Shown: positions 1-9,710 of the stretch, piece by piece
Layout of the letters: every line of letters begins with the position of its first letter
Position numbering within the stretch: the first letter of the stretch is position 1
Assembly: GCF_900110295.1 (NCBI RefSeq)
Contig: NZ_FODF01000002.1
Span: forward strand, 202,619-266,618
Direction: 5' to 3'
Origin: Peptostreptococcus russellii
GTDB taxonomy: Bacteria; Bacillota; Clostridia; Peptostreptococcales; Peptostreptococcaceae
DNA: 64,000 nucleotides
Program-made: the position numbers and the translations under genes
The notes under the pieces: generated by a model
Database searches by the model: none
Told to the model about the DNA's origin: nothing
Seen by the model: the letters and a program-made list of their open reading frames with translations, nothing else

Positions 1-2204
1 TTTACAAGATTTCCGCCATTGGCTATAGCAGCTATATATCTTACGACCTGAGAAGGATTGTAGGCATTTTCACCCTGACCTATTGCAAGGTTAAATGTAT
101 CTCCTGTACCCCACTTTGCAAAGTTAAAGTAGCTATATACCATAAAGTCTGCATCGCTTTCAATGTCCTCTTCCTTAACACCTAATTCACCGAGTCTTTT
201 TATTGTTTCTTTTCTTCCTGGAGTTTTTTCTTCATCTATCCAGCTTACTATTTCATCTATCTTCTTTTCATATTCATCTCTGTCTTTTTCATAACTTATA
301 TCCTTAAAATGAGTCTTCATTCTTCTTTCAAGCGCCATCTTCAACTGAATCTTAGTTCTTTCAGCCTTTTGCTCCTCACTTGGAACCTTACCATTTCTTT
401 CCTCAAGCTGATTTTCAAGACCAGTCCCTTCATTTAGACCAAACTTTTTAGCATACTCAAGAATTTTTTTAGCACCCATTCCAAGATTTAGATTCTGACC
501 TGTCATCCAGTTTCTATCACTACCTATTACATAGAAATATATATTACAAGATTCCTGTATAGCCTTGTAAAGATTTTCTACTCCGTGATTTTTTCCACCA
601 TGATGCCATATATAGTCGGCAAAGTTTCTTCCACCTAATCTTATAACTCCAGGGTCATTAATTGTGTACCCTGGATCTAAACCTGAATCAAGAGCTGCCA
701 TTGCAGTAATCAACTTGAATGTAGAACCTGGCTGGAATGCTCCCTGAGTTGCAAGGTTTAAAAGTGGATTTGGTGCAAGAAAGTCGTTTTTATTCTTTGG
801 CAAATAGTTATTATAATCCTTAGATGTAATTCCACCTGCAAACTTGTTAGGATCATAATTGGGGAAACTTGCCATAGACAAAACATCTCCATTTTTTACA
901 TCAATAGCCACTATTGCACCGGACTTTGCATTAGGTGCTCTTTCACTTATCGCTATATCTCCAAACTGACTCTTAAATGTATTTCCTGTTCTAGCCGCCT
1001 CTATTGCATCTTCTAGTGATTTCTCTGCCACCTTTTGAAGTTTGCTATCTAATGTTAATTGGACGCTATTACCCGATACAGGAGATACGGATTTCATCTC
1101 ATCTATTACACGACCTACACTATCTACTTTTACTTCTTTGTATCCTGGCTTACCTTTTAATTTATCCTCATAGCTATGTTCTATTCCAGAAAGCCCTATT
1201 AAATCATCAGCCTCATAGCCATTATTTTTTAAGTCTTCCGCCTTTGATGACGGAATCTTTCCAACATATCCTAAAACATGAGCTGCTAGATTCCCTTCTG
1301 GATATACTCTCTTTTGCTCAACTGCTACCGATACACCTGACAGTTCCATAGCATTTTCCTCGATCTGAGCAACAGTTTCCTTTTTTATACCCTTTGCAAG
1401 AGTAACAGGATTATACTGAGTATATCTTTTAGATTTTAAAAGGTCTCTTACTAACATTATTTTTCTTGCTTCACCATCAGACAAAGTTTTGTCTATTTTA
1501 TAATAATCTTTTCTTATTTTTTCAAAAGCATCTTTTGCTGTTATATCTGAATCTAAACTGTAACTGCTCAACCAGTCCTCTTTATTTTTCTGCTCAGTAA
1601 ACTTCCAGTCCTTAACAAGTATCGGTGGATAGTAACCAAGTGAATTCATCTTAGACTGTAGCTTTACAGGATCCAGATTTCTATCAGAAATTGAAAGTAC
1701 ATCATTCTTTATTAGTGAATCTACAACATAATAAAAACACTTTTTAGGAGAATAATTCATCGGTATTCCATTTTCTGATTTAAAATCTCTAATCTTTTTA
1801 TCAAAAGTAAAGTAGTATTTACCGTCATCTATTATTATAGGAAATTCATCAGTATACTTTTCTCCATTTCTCTCAAGTATATTAATAATCGAATAAGCTA
1901 TTCTGTTTGGACCCTCTTTCTCGTTTTCACCGAGCTTATTAAAAGAGTCAGCTACAATCTGAACCGCAAATTCAGGCTTATTTCCTGCAAGTACAACTCC
2001 ATTTCTATCTTTAATTTCACCTCTTGGTGCCTGTACTAATATCTGTTTATAGGTTTTCTGATTTGCTAGTTCTGAGTAATGAGAATTTCTAATGGTAGTC
2101 ATAAAAAGTATTTTGACAAATATGACCAGCAATACTACTACTATTATTTTATTAATAGTATTTAGTCTTTTTTTAATAATCGAATTTTTTTTCACCTTTG
2201 CCAC
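1..2204 (-). CDS. mrdA: Penicillin-binding protein 2 (class B transpeptidase), C-terminus cut by window edge
   Basis: Class B PBP that cross-links peptidoglycan during cell elongation, acting at the outer face of the membrane. About 734 codons are visible. The N-terminus has one membrane anchor after a lysine-rich start. The PBP dimerisation domain follows (APRGEIKDRNG near residue 70), then the transpeptidase domain with the active-site STFK serine at about residue 494 and SCN at about 552-554. The third motif (KTG) must lie beyond position 1, so the gene is incomplete only because of the window. It directly follows mreD, whose TAG stop overlaps the start region. Start candidates are GTG at 2207, 2204 and 2195. 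The last has the best-placed GGTGG sequence, so the exact start is uncertain. Linkage to mreBCD fits the elongasome PBP2/MrdA role. Confidence 0.92.
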   Translation of the reverse strand, partial: MAKVKKNSIIKKRLNTINKIIVVVLLVIFVKILFMTTIRNSHYSELANQKTYKQILVQAPRGEIKDRNGVVLAGNKPEFAVQIVADSFNKLGENEKEGPNRIAYSIINILERNGEKYTDEFPIIIDDGKYYFTFDKKIRDFKSENGIPMNYSPKKCFYYVVDSLIKNDVLSISDRNLDPVKLQSKMNSLGYYPPILVKDWKFTEQKNKEDWLSSYSLDSDITAKDAFEKIRKDYYKIDKTLSDGEARKIMLVRDLLKSKRYTQYNPVTLAKGIKKETVAQIEENAMELSGVSVAVEQKRVYPEGNLAAHVLGYVGKIPSSKAEDLKNNGYEADDLIGLSGIEHSYEDKLKGKPGYKEVKVDSVGRVIDEMKSVSPVSGNSVQLTLDSKLQKVAEKSLEDAIEAARTGNTFKSQFGDIAISERAPNAKSGAIVAIDVKNGDVLSMASFPNYDPNKFAGGITSKDYNNYLPKNKNDFLAPNPLLNLATQGAFQPGSTFKLITAMAALDSGLDPGYTINDPGVIRLGGRNFADYIWHHGGKNHGVENLYKAIQESCNIYFYVIGSDRNWMTGQNLNLGMGAKKILEYAKKFGLNEGTGLENQLEERNGKVPSEEQKAERTKIQLKMALERRMKTHFKDISYEKDRDEYEKKIDEIVSWIDEEKTPGRKETIKRLGELGVKEEDIESDADFMVYSYFNFAKWGTGDTFNLAIGQGENAYNPSQVVRYIAAIANGGNLV

Positions 2205-2206
2205 CA

Positions 2207-2701
2207 CTACTCTTCTCTTAATTTTTTAAGTTTTTTACCAAATATTCTATATCCTATATAGGCAAAAATGGTATTTCCCACAGGTATTATTATCAAACTT
2301 TTTGCTATTGCAATAATAATTGGTGTCGGTATAAAGAATATCGCTGAAAACACGGCATTTATTATAGAATAAAATATACTTATCACAAATACAAGTAAGC
2401 ATATTATCCCTATTTTATCCTTAAATATCGACTTTTCAATTACCGATATAAAATATGATATAACTAGGAAAAGAATAGCTGTTACTCCAACTATTCCCCC
2501 CGATATTACATCGCTTAGTATTCCCAATATACCTGCAAGTATTAAAGAATTATTCTTATCTATATATAGAGATATAAACACTATATAGATCATAAGAAAG
2601 TTTACACTTACATAGTGACCTATAAAGTTTGTAAAAAATGTCTCTAAAAATATTATCAAAAGCCCAATAAAAAAAAGTATTAAATATCTTATATTCTTCA
2701 T
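2207..2701 (-). CDS. mreD: Rod shape-determining membrane protein MreD
   Basis: Small polytopic membrane protein of the elongasome. About 164 residues are almost entirely hydrophobic, with five or six predicted transmembrane segments and a short basic C-terminus ending in KKLKKLREE, as in the MreD family. It lies between mreC and the PBP2 gene in the standard mreBCD order, which supports the call more strongly than the weakly conserved sequence. The ATG at 2701 is preferred because AGGTG sits six bases upstream. In-frame GTG and ATG codons lie 6-9 bases further upstream. Confidence 0.88.
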   Translation of the reverse strand: MKNIRYLILFFIGLLIIFLETFFTNFIGHYVSVNFLMIYIVFISLYIDKNNSLILAGILGILSDVISGGIVGVTAILFLVISYFISVIEKSIFKDKIGIICLLVFVISIFYSIINAVFSAIFFIPTPIIIAIAKSLIIIPVGNTIFAYIGYRIFGKKLKKLREE

Positions 2702-2710
2702 ATACATCAC

Positions 2711-3592
2711 CTACTCAATCTTTCTAGGTGGTATAACCATCACATCATTAAGCTTCTTAAAATCTACAAACGGTCTTACTTTTATAAGTTTCATAGATTT
2801 ACTTTTATCATTTATTACCTTTGTAACTTTACCGATTGGCAAGTTTTCAGGATATAGACCAAGTCCTGAGGTTACTATCTTATCACCCTTTTTAACCTTA
2901 GAATTTGAATCGAACAAATATCCCTGCAGTAATTTATTTACATCTGTCAAATCAGACTTTCCTACAGTAGAAGATGTAGTGATTACCCCCTTATCATCTT
3001 CTTTTCCCTGTATTTTAAAACTTACTGAGGCTCTTGAGTCAACTAAAGAAATGGCCTTTGAATATCTATTGCTTACGCTGTAAACAATACCAACAACGCC
3101 ATTTCCATTTATTACGATACTATCCTTTTTTATACCGCTATCTGCCCCTGCATCTATAACAAAGGACTGATACCAATCACCATCGTTTTTACCTACTATA
3201 CTTGCAGATACTTGGCGCATTCTATCGTCTCCATGGACATAATTTAAAGCTTTTTCAAGTTTTTTAAATGACTCAACCTTACTTTCATCACTTTTCATAT
3301 CTGTAATCTCTTGTTTTAGCTTCTCATTTTCTTTAGTTAGTTCTCTTACTTTATTCGCATTTCTTCTAAAATGCATTATGTCGCCTACAAACTCACTGAC
3401 GCCATCTACTGCATCATTAGTATATCTCCCTAAATCCAAAAATACTTCCGCCACCGGATTGTTTTCCAAAAATAATAGCTTGTCACTATTTGAAATAGAA
3501 AATGCTGAAATAACAACTACTGCAATTACTATTCCGGCAGTAACAATCGACTTTACAGTAAATCTTCGTCTATTATCTTTATTCAACTTCAA
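2711..3592 (-). CDS. mreC: Rod shape-determining protein MreC
   Basis: Bitopic elongasome scaffold linking cytoplasmic MreB to periplasmic-side wall synthases. About 293 residues: a basic N-terminal cytoplasmic tail, one transmembrane segment (about residues 14-34), then a coiled coil rich in K, E and L (about 75-110) and the beta-barrel MreC core with typical segments (GVVGIVYSVS; VDSRASVSFK; GDKIVTSGLG). It follows mreB immediately. The start is uncertain: TTG at 3592 (MKLNKDNRRRF) has a GGTGA five bases upstream, while TTG 3604 and GTG 3601 directly abut the mreB stop without a good ribosome site. Confidence 0.93.
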   Translation of the reverse strand: MKLNKDNRRRFTVKSIVTAGIVIAVVVISAFSISNSDKLLFLENNPVAEVFLDLGRYTNDAVDGVSEFVGDIMHFRRNANKVRELTKENEKLKQEITDMKSDESKVESFKKLEKALNYVHGDDRMRQVSASIVGKNDGDWYQSFVIDAGADSGIKKDSIVINGNGVVGIVYSVSNRYSKAISLVDSRASVSFKIQGKEDDKGVITTSSTVGKSDLTDVNKLLQGYLFDSNSKVKKGDKIVTSGLGLYPENLPIGKVTKVINDKSKSMKLIKVRPFVDFKKLNDVMVIPPRKIE

Positions 3593-3604
3593 AACAATCA
3601 CCAA

Positions 3605-4654
3605 CTAACTTTCAGCATTTATCTTTACTATACTTTCAAAAATAGCTTCATTTTCTATTGCTCTACCAGTACCATTAACTACACACTGAATAGGATCTTC
3701 TGCAAGTGTTACATCAAGTTCTGTTTCAAACTTTATCAACTTGTCTAAATCTTTTAGAAGCGAACCTCCACCAGTAAGTGTTATTCCCTTTTCCATTATA
3801 TCTGACGCCAATTCTGGCGGGGTATCCTCTAAAGTTGATCTTATAGCGTCTATCACCTGACTTATAGGTTCTTTAATTGCATCTCTAATTTCTGTAGAGC
3901 CTATAGTAATAGTTCTTGGAAGACCTGTCAATACATCTCTTCCACTAACTTCCATTTCTTTTTCTACTTCGTCAGGGTATGCAGAACCTATTGCAAGCTT
4001 GATTTTCTCTGCTGTTCTTGAGCCAATTACAATATTGTATTCCATTCTTACAAAATTGACTATAGCCTCATCAAATTCAGCGCCGCCAATTCTAATTGAA
4101 TTTGCAACTACTATACCACCAAGAGAAATTACAGCAATTTCAGATGTTCCACCACCTATATCTACTATCAGATTTCCTTCTGGATCATTTACATTCAAAC
4201 CTGCTCCTATTGCTGCAGCCATCGGTTCCTCTATAATATATACTTCTCTTCCACCTGCTTGTATAGCAGCTTCTTCTATAGCCTTTCTTTCTACCTTAGT
4301 AATTCCATAAGGTACTCCTATTATTATTCTAGGACTTACTACTCCTTTTGAACCTTTTTGTATAAAGTAGCTAATCATAGCCTGAGTAGCTTCAAAATCT
4401 GAAATTACACCATCGCTTATTGGCTTTATAGCCACTATATTTTCAGGTGTTCTTCCCACCATTTCATTTGCTCTTTCACCTACAGCAAGTATTTCATTGT
4501 TGTCTTCTCTAATTGCCACTACAGAAGGTTCATCAACTACTATGCCTTGCCCCTTTATATAAACAAGAGTATTTGCTGTTCCCAGGTCAATACCCATATC
4601 GTTTGTAATTATATTGTTAATATTAGATCCGAAAATTTTATCAAAGAATCCCAT
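3605..4654 (-). CDS. mreB: Actin-like rod shape-determining protein MreB
   Basis: Bacterial actin homologue that polymerises under the membrane and directs lateral wall synthesis. The 349-residue length matches the family. Actin-fold signatures are visible: phosphate-1 GIDLGTANTLVYIKG, phosphate-2 VDIGGGTSEIAVISLGG, and an adenosine motif near GITLTGGGSLLKDLD. The ATG at 4654 is chosen because GGAGGAG lies a few bases upstream. Reading further upstream would add an unsupported 11-residue extension. First gene of the mreB-mreC-mreD-PBP2 operon on the minus strand. A 569-bp spacer separates it from radC, so it probably has its own promoter. Confidence 0.96.
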   Translation of the reverse strand: MGFFDKIFGSNINNIITNDMGIDLGTANTLVYIKGQGIVVDEPSVVAIREDNNEILAVGERANEMVGRTPENIVAIKPISDGVISDFEATQAMISYFIQKGSKGVVSPRIIIGVPYGITKVERKAIEEAAIQAGGREVYIIEEPMAAAIGAGLNVNDPEGNLIVDIGGGTSEIAVISLGGIVVANSIRIGGAEFDEAIVNFVRMEYNIVIGSRTAEKIKLAIGSAYPDEVEKEMEVSGRDVLTGLPRTITIGSTEIRDAIKEPISQVIDAIRSTLEDTPPELASDIMEKGITLTGGGSLLKDLDKLIKFETELDVTLAEDPIQCVVNGTGRAIENEAIFESIVKINAES

Positions 4655-5223
4655 CTCTCTCCTCCTACATTTTATCATTATAAACATAAAACACTAATAT
4701 TTCATTATTTACATGTCGTGTTCTTAATGTAAACTTTTAACTTATAAATAGTTTTCCTAAATCTAAATATCTTTACATGAATTATATAAATACCTTCAAA
4801 TAAATCTAAGATATAAATTCTATTTTTCATAAAATATATTTATGAAGGCAAAACTGCCACAGAAATACCTGTCTATTTACAATTTTTCTCTATTATAGTA
4901 TATCACATCTGAGATAAAGATTTACTTACAAATCAGTAAAATTTTAAACACTCATAATAGTTTTAACTTTGCTTCATCTAATTATTTAGTATAAAAAGAG
5001 ACTAAATAAAAGTAATTCTTTTAAAGTCTTGCAAATACTGTAATATATCTACTAAGTAAGCAGTTCAAAAGTAACACTTTGTAATATATAAAATAATAAA
5101 ACGTCTTTTTCATTATCTTAACATTTACAACTGAATAAAACATTAACTAAATACATTTTTACACAAAAAAATACCATTACTTCCTTTTTTCTAAGAAGTA
5201 ATAGTATTTTGTATTTTACTTGC
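4655..5223. other. Intergenic region, mreB leader and radC 3' flank
   Basis: A 569-bp AT-rich stretch with no credible gene. On the minus strand a TATAAT-like -10 (about 4895-4900) could serve mreB, but no good -35 is seen. Small hairpin-forming segments (around 4833-4885) lie in the likely mreB 5' leader. They do not match a riboswitch class I recognise. The radC terminator occupies the right end. Confidence 0.4.
5165..5213 (-). terminator. Intrinsic terminator of radC
   Basis: Inverted repeat with arms AATACCATTACTTC and GAAGTAATAGTATT. Read on the minus strand, the stem is followed by a run of seven T residues. It lies just downstream of the radC stop. Confidence 0.8.
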
Positions 5224-5904
5224 CTATATATCCCCTTCTTCTTTCATACTATAGTATTCTCCATCTCCTATTATTATATGATCCAAAACTTCTATTCCAA
5301 TTATTTCTCCAGAATACATTAATCTTTCTGTAATTCTTATATCCTCATCTGATGGCGATGGATTTCCTGAAGGATGATTATGAATTAATATCATGGAATT
5401 TGCACTTTTTCTTATCGCCTCTACAAAAACTTCTCTAGGGTGAACTATTGAAGAATTTAGACTTCCAACAGAAACGTCTACATCAGATATTATTTCATTT
5501 TTTGTATTCAAAAGTACTATTTTGAAAACCTCTTTTTTCATATATCTCATTTCTTCCATATAATAAATATATATGTCCCATGGATTTTTAATTTTATATT
5601 TTTCTGGTATATAGTTAGACACTCTGTTACCCAATTCAAGCGCTGCCTTTATTATGGTTGCCTTTGAAGGTCCTACTCCATCTATATTACATAATTCATC
5701 TATGCTCATTTCATGTAAAGATCTAATTCCATTTTCACTTTTTTTAATAATCATAGAGCTCAATTCCAAGGCATTATATTTTTTATTTCCTGTTCTTATT
5801 AAAATAGCTAAAAGTTCTGAATTAGAAAGATACTTCACTCCCTTTGACATCATCTTTTCTCTAGGCATTTCATCCTTATTCATATCTTTTATTCTTATAT
5901 CCAT
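5224..5904 (-). CDS. radC: RadC-family JAB-domain protein
   Basis: 226-residue RadC (UPF0758) protein. An N-terminal helix-hairpin-helix region (about 65-90, LCNIDGVGPSKA) precedes a JAB/MPN metalloprotease-like domain with the zinc-binding signature HNHPSGNPSPSD (H175, H177, D186). Despite the historical name, a direct repair role is not established for the family. The ATG at 5904 has GGGAGG at a good distance. radC sits next to mreBCD in many Firmicutes. Here a terminator and a 569-bp spacer separate the two units. Confidence 0.93.
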   Translation of the reverse strand: MDIRIKDMNKDEMPREKMMSKGVKYLSNSELLAILIRTGNKKYNALELSSMIIKKSENGIRSLHEMSIDELCNIDGVGPSKATIIKAALELGNRVSNYIPEKYKIKNPWDIYIYYMEEMRYMKKEVFKIVLLNTKNEIISDVDVSVGSLNSSIVHPREVFVEAIRKSANSMILIHNHPSGNPSPSDEDIRITERLMYSGEIIGIEVLDHIIIGDGEYYSMKEEGDI

Positions 5905-5989
5905 TTTATCCTCCCTACTTTGATTATTCAGTATTATTTTTACAATACTTTTATCCCATACTCCTATATATGTATAGACAAAATAAATA

Positions 5990-6030
5990 TAAAAAAAGCT
6001 ATTACGGAAATTTTCCGCAATAGCTTTGTA
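5990..6030 (-). terminator. Intrinsic terminator of the rnf operon
   Basis: Stem AAAGCTATT(A/G)CGGAAA pairing across 5993-6028, followed on the minus strand by a T-rich run. It lies between rnfB and radC. Confidence 0.82.
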
Positions 6031-6073
6031 TAAATCATATTAAAATTTCTTATAAAAATTAAGTAATATGTAT

Positions 6074-6928
6074 TTACTTAGATTCTGCTTCTTTTGCCTT
6101 TTCTTCAGGCTTAGCTGCAGGCTTTACTACAGGTTTCTTTCTTTCCTTAGGCTTAATTACCTTTGTAGGACACTTAGTAGCACACTTGTTACACTGCTTA
6201 CACTTATCATAGTTGATTCTTGCAAGCTTATCTTCAAATATTATTGCATCGAATGGACATTCCTTTTCGCAAAGTCCACATCCTATACAACCTACTGAAC
6301 AGTTTTCCTTTACAGCCTTACCGAAATCCTTTGACATACAGTCAACCATTACAGCCTTGTTAGCTGGCTTACTTTCTATCAATCCCTTTGGACAAACGTT
6401 AATACATTTTCCACAGTTTACACACTTTTCTTCATCTACAACTGCTACACCGTTTACTACGTGTATTGCATCAAACTTACACACCTGAACGCATGTACCA
6501 AGTCCTAGACATCCATATGAGCAACCTTTAGGTCCCCCTATTAATGAAGCAGCAGCTCTACAATCTGTTATACCACTGTAATCATATTTTGTTTTTGCAG
6601 ATTCACAATCGCCCTTACATCTTACATGAGCAACCATCTTTTCACCAGAACCTGCTTCTACTCCCATTATTCCTGCTACCTTTTCAGCAACAGCAGCCCC
6701 ACCTACAGGACATCCATTTATAGGAGCTTCTCCTTTTGCGATTGCAGCAGCTAGACCACCACAACCAGGGTAACCACATCCACCACAGTTTGCACCTGGC
6801 AATACTGTTAGTATTTCAGCTTCCCTTTCATCCACTTCAACAGCGAATTTCTTTGAAGCAAAGTCAAGGATTATACCAAAGATAAGACCAAGTAACCCTA
6901 GGACTATTACCGCATATACAATAAGCAT
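6074..6928 (-). CDS. rnfB: Rnf complex subunit B, polyferredoxin
   Basis: Electron-input subunit of the membrane-bound Rnf ferredoxin:NAD+ oxidoreductase. The N-terminal membrane helix (about 3-24) is followed by the RnfB cluster motif CGGCGYPGCGG plus a further Cys. Several ferredoxin-type CxxCxxCxxxCP clusters follow (CVNCGKCINVCP, CIGCGLCEKECP, CKQCNKCATKCP). The cluster-rich form is typical of clostridial RnfB. The C-terminal 25 or so residues are a low-complexity K/P/A/E tail. Last gene of the rnfCDGEAB operon, 16 bases after rnfA and followed by a terminator. Confidence 0.95.
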   Translation of the reverse strand: MLIVYAVIVLGLLGLIFGIILDFASKKFAVEVDEREAEILTVLPGANCGGCGYPGCGGLAAAIAKGEAPINGCPVGGAAVAEKVAGIMGVEAGSGEKMVAHVRCKGDCESAKTKYDYSGITDCRAAASLIGGPKGCSYGCLGLGTCVQVCKFDAIHVVNGVAVVDEEKCVNCGKCINVCPKGLIESKPANKAVMVDCMSKDFGKAVKENCSVGCIGCGLCEKECPFDAIIFEDKLARINYDKCKQCNKCATKCPTKVIKPKERKKPVVKPAAKPEEKAKEAESK

Positions 6929-6944
6929 TCTTTAGTACCTCCCC

Positions 6945-7520
6945 TTATAATTTTATTAGACCTGTGAAACCTAAAAATGCAATTGACATTAGGCTGGCAG
7001 ATATAAGTGTTATAGGGAATCCTTTGAAAGCTTCCTGTATATTTGCCAATTCAAGTCTTTCTCTAATACCTGCAAATATTACTATTGCAAGTGTGAAACC
7101 TATACCGGCACCAACACCGTTTACTAGAGTTTCAATTAAATTGTAGTTCTTAGTTATATTAACTATCGCTATACCAAGAACTGCACAGTTTGTTGTAATA
7201 AGAGGTAAGAACACACCTAGAGCCTGATATAGTGAAGGTGAAGTCTTCTTTATTACCATTTCAACGAACTGAACTATAGATGCTATAACAAGAATGAATG
7301 CTATAGTCTGTAAAAATTCAAGACCAGTCTTGTTTAATATCATCTGTATGAAGTATGTTATCACAGAAGCTAACGCTATAACGAATGTAACGGCAACTCC
7401 CATACCAATTGCTGTATCTGTTTTCTTTGAAACACCAAGGAATGGACAAATACCAAGGAACTGAGAAGTGATAACATTATTTACTAGAACTATATACAAA
7501 AATAATAGTATTAATTTCAT
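6945..7520 (-). CDS. rnfA: Rnf complex membrane subunit A
   Basis: 191-residue, six-transmembrane-helix subunit of the Rnf complex, homologous to RnfE and NqrE. Together RnfA and RnfE bind a membrane [2Fe-2S] cluster. The conserved segments carry the expected Cys residues: FLGICPFLGVSKK near the N-terminus and TTNCAVLGIAI at about 110-120. It sits 13 bases downstream of rnfE. Confidence 0.95.
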   Translation of the reverse strand: MKLILLFLYIVLVNNVITSQFLGICPFLGVSKKTDTAIGMGVAVTFVIALASVITYFIQMILNKTGLEFLQTIAFILVIASIVQFVEMVIKKTSPSLYQALGVFLPLITTNCAVLGIAIVNITKNYNLIETLVNGVGAGIGFTLAIVIFAGIRERLELANIQEAFKGFPITLISASLMSIAFLGFTGLIKL

Positions 7521-7533
7521 TATCTACACCCCT

Positions 7534-8127
7534 TTACGCCTTTTTCTTAGTAATCTTGTTGAATATAGCCATTAAGAATCCTAGAGTTAAGAAGGCACCA
7601 GGAGGCAATATAAATAACAATGTGTTAAATGTTGCTGGAAGGAATGTAAATCCGAAGATACTTCCTGCTCCTAGAATTTCTCTAACTGCACCTAGAATTG
7701 TAAGTGCTATTGTAAATCCAAGACCCATACCTATACCGTCTACAAATGAAGCAGCTGGACCATTCTTACAAGCAAAACTTTCTGCTCTTGCAAGTATGAT
7801 ACAGTTAACAACTATTAGTGGTATATAAAGACCAAGGGCTTTATCTAATGCTGGTACATATGCCTTTAAAAGCATCTGTACAATTGTTACGAATGTAGCT
7901 ATAACTACTATAAAGCATGGTATTCTGATTTTATCAGGAACTATCTTTCTAAGTAATGATATTGCAAGGTTTGAACATGCAAGAACTACTGCAGTAGAAA
8001 GTCCCATACCCATACCGTTTATTGCTGAACTTGTAACGGCTAGTGTTGGACACATACCAATTACCTGAACAAAGGTAGGGTTCTCATCGATTAAACCATT
8101 TTTAAATATTTTACCTAAATTACTCAT
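7534..8127 (-). CDS. rnfE: Rnf complex membrane subunit E
   Basis: 197-residue polytopic membrane subunit paired with RnfA. It shows the family hallmarks: VQVIGMCPTLAVTSSAINGMGMGL near the N-terminus and LIVVNCIILARAESFA in the middle. The two Cys residues are those expected to ligate the membrane iron-sulfur centre with RnfA. The basic C-terminus reads NKITKKKA. It lies 14 bases after rnfG. Confidence 0.95.
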   Translation of the reverse strand: MSNLGKIFKNGLIDENPTFVQVIGMCPTLAVTSSAINGMGMGLSTAVVLACSNLAISLLRKIVPDKIRIPCFIVVIATFVTIVQMLLKAYVPALDKALGLYIPLIVVNCIILARAESFACKNGPAASFVDGIGMGLGFTIALTILGAVREILGAGSIFGFTFLPATFNTLLFILPPGAFLTLGFLMAIFNKITKKKA

Positions 8128-8141
8128 CTCTTGACCCCCCT

Positions 8142-8708
8142 TTATTTATTTAAAACATCAAATACCTTGATTGCATCATTTACACCGCTTGTTACAGCCT
8201 TTGATGTAATTGTTGCTCCAGATATTGCCTTTATTTGATTATCTCCTGGTGTTCCACTTTTTACAACTTCAATTTCCTTAGCTTCCTTACCTTTGTACTG
8301 ACCATTGAAAGCTGGATCTGTAGATTTTGCACCAAGACCTGGAGTTTCTGAATTATTACCAACATTAACTCCAGTAATCTTACCGTCCTTACTAATTCCT
8401 ATTGTAAGTTCGATAGCTCCGCCATAACCTGATGGCTGAGATTTAATTGTATAACCAACTTCATCTGAACCATTTACTCCTTCAAATACTTCTTCTACAG
8501 TACTCGCTCCTGCTGAATTGTATTCTGAAACTTCTATTGGGTTAAAGTCTTTTGCTCCTGGTAAAACAGCTATTCTAGCTTCATTACTAGCTTTTTCATT
8601 ACGCTGTTCTATTACAGGTGCTGTTATTTGGTTTGTGCCGGCTAATAATAATGCAGCTATAGCAGTAAATCCAAATAATGTACCGCCTATTTTAACCATA
8701 CTATTCAT
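8142..8708 (-). CDS. rnfG: Rnf complex subunit G, covalent flavoprotein
   Basis: 188-residue membrane-anchored FMN-binding subunit. One N-terminal membrane helix (about 5-25) precedes the FMN_bind domain. The covalent FMN attachment motif appears as SGATITSKAV near residue 163, in which the second Thr is normally the phosphoester site. Its start overlaps the end of rnfD by one base, suggesting translational coupling. Confidence 0.95.
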   Translation of the reverse strand: MNSMVKIGGTLFGFTAIAALLLAGTNQITAPVIEQRNEKASNEARIAVLPGAKDFNPIEVSEYNSAGASTVEEVFEGVNGSDEVGYTIKSQPSGYGGAIELTIGISKDGKITGVNVGNNSETPGLGAKSTDPAFNGQYKGKEAKEIEVVKSGTPGDNQIKAISGATITSKAVTSGVNDAIKVFDVLNK

Positions 8709-9691
8709 TATTTACGCACCTCCCCAAACACTCTATTATGTACATATTTGTCAATTAATGGAACTAAACAGTTGGCAAATAGTATAGAATAAGATACACC
8801 TTCAGGGTAACCACCGTATAATCTTATGCAAGTAGCTATTACAGCTGCTATTGCAGCATATATAATCTGCCCCTTCTTTGTCATTGGTGATGTTGTATAG
8901 TCAGTTAACATGAATATACCACCAAGTAAAAGACCACCAGCAAATGTCTGGTAAAGAGCAAATTCTCCGTTGAATCCACCTAATAATAATGTAAGTACGA
9001 AAACTAGTCCTATGTATGTAACAGGCATTATATATGATATGATTCCCTTATAAACAAGGTAAATTCCACCTATTATTAATAAAACTGAACAAGTTTCACC
9101 AACTGTACCACCTATATTACCGATAAACATATCTACTATAGTTATATTTGCACCATGTAGCTTTTCTACTGCACCTGCTGCTGTTCCCATACCTTCTGCA
9201 CCTGCAAGCTTCATAAAGCTTAAAGGTGTTGCAGTTGTAACAACTTCAGTAACACTTGGAGCTACCCATGTAGTCATAGCTACTGGGAATGATGCAAGCA
9301 GGAATGCTCTGCCTGCTAGTGCAGGGTTAAGGAAGTTACATCCTATACCACCAAATATCATCTTTACAACAACTATTGAGAACACAGCTCCCAATACACA
9401 CATCCATACAGGAAGTCCTGCAGGAACGTTAAATGCAAGTAATAAACCAGTTACTACTGCTGATAAATCATTTATAGTTGATTTCTTCTTAGTTATCTTG
9501 CAATATAGCCATTCTGAACCAACTGCACCGATAACACAAGCAAGAATAGTCACTAATCCACGAACTCTAAAGTAGTATAAACCTGCTAGAGTTGCTGGAA
9601 GTAATGCTATTAGAACTTGTTTCATTATATATGAAGTATCTTCTTTTGACCTAATATGTGGTGAAGAAGACACAATCAATTTCTTATCCAT
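8708..9691 (-). CDS. rnfD: Rnf complex membrane subunit D
   Basis: 327-residue multi-spanning subunit of the NqrB/RnfD family, thought to form part of the ion channel. The covalent-flavin threonine region is VTTATPLSF (about 175). Conserved core segments GGIGCNFLNPALAGRAFL and MLTDYTTSPMTKKGQ are present. The start lies 19 bases downstream of rnfC. Confidence 0.95.
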   Translation of the reverse strand: MDKKLIVSSSPHIRSKEDTSYIMKQVLIALLPATLAGLYYFRVRGLVTILACVIGAVGSEWLYCKITKKKSTINDLSAVVTGLLLAFNVPAGLPVWMCVLGAVFSIVVVKMIFGGIGCNFLNPALAGRAFLLASFPVAMTTWVAPSVTEVVTTATPLSFMKLAGAEGMGTAAGAVEKLHGANITIVDMFIGNIGGTVGETCSVLLIIGGIYLVYKGIISYIMPVTYIGLVFVLTLLLGGFNGEFALYQTFAGGLLLGGIFMLTDYTTSPMTKKGQIIYAAIAAVIATCIRLYGGYPEGVSYSILFANCLVPLIDKYVHNRVFGEVRK

Positions 9692-9710
9692 TATCTGTTC
9701 CCCCTAACTA

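Noticed and set aside
1004..1351. Plus-strand open frame inside the PBP2 gene
   Set aside because: It is antisense to a conserved coding frame, has no ribosome site and encodes low-quality sequence. Similar antisense frames across the window were dismissed for the same reason.
4830..4900. Riboswitch in the mreB leader
   Set aside because: Small hairpins are present, but no conserved core of a known class could be matched and mreB is not a usual riboswitch target.
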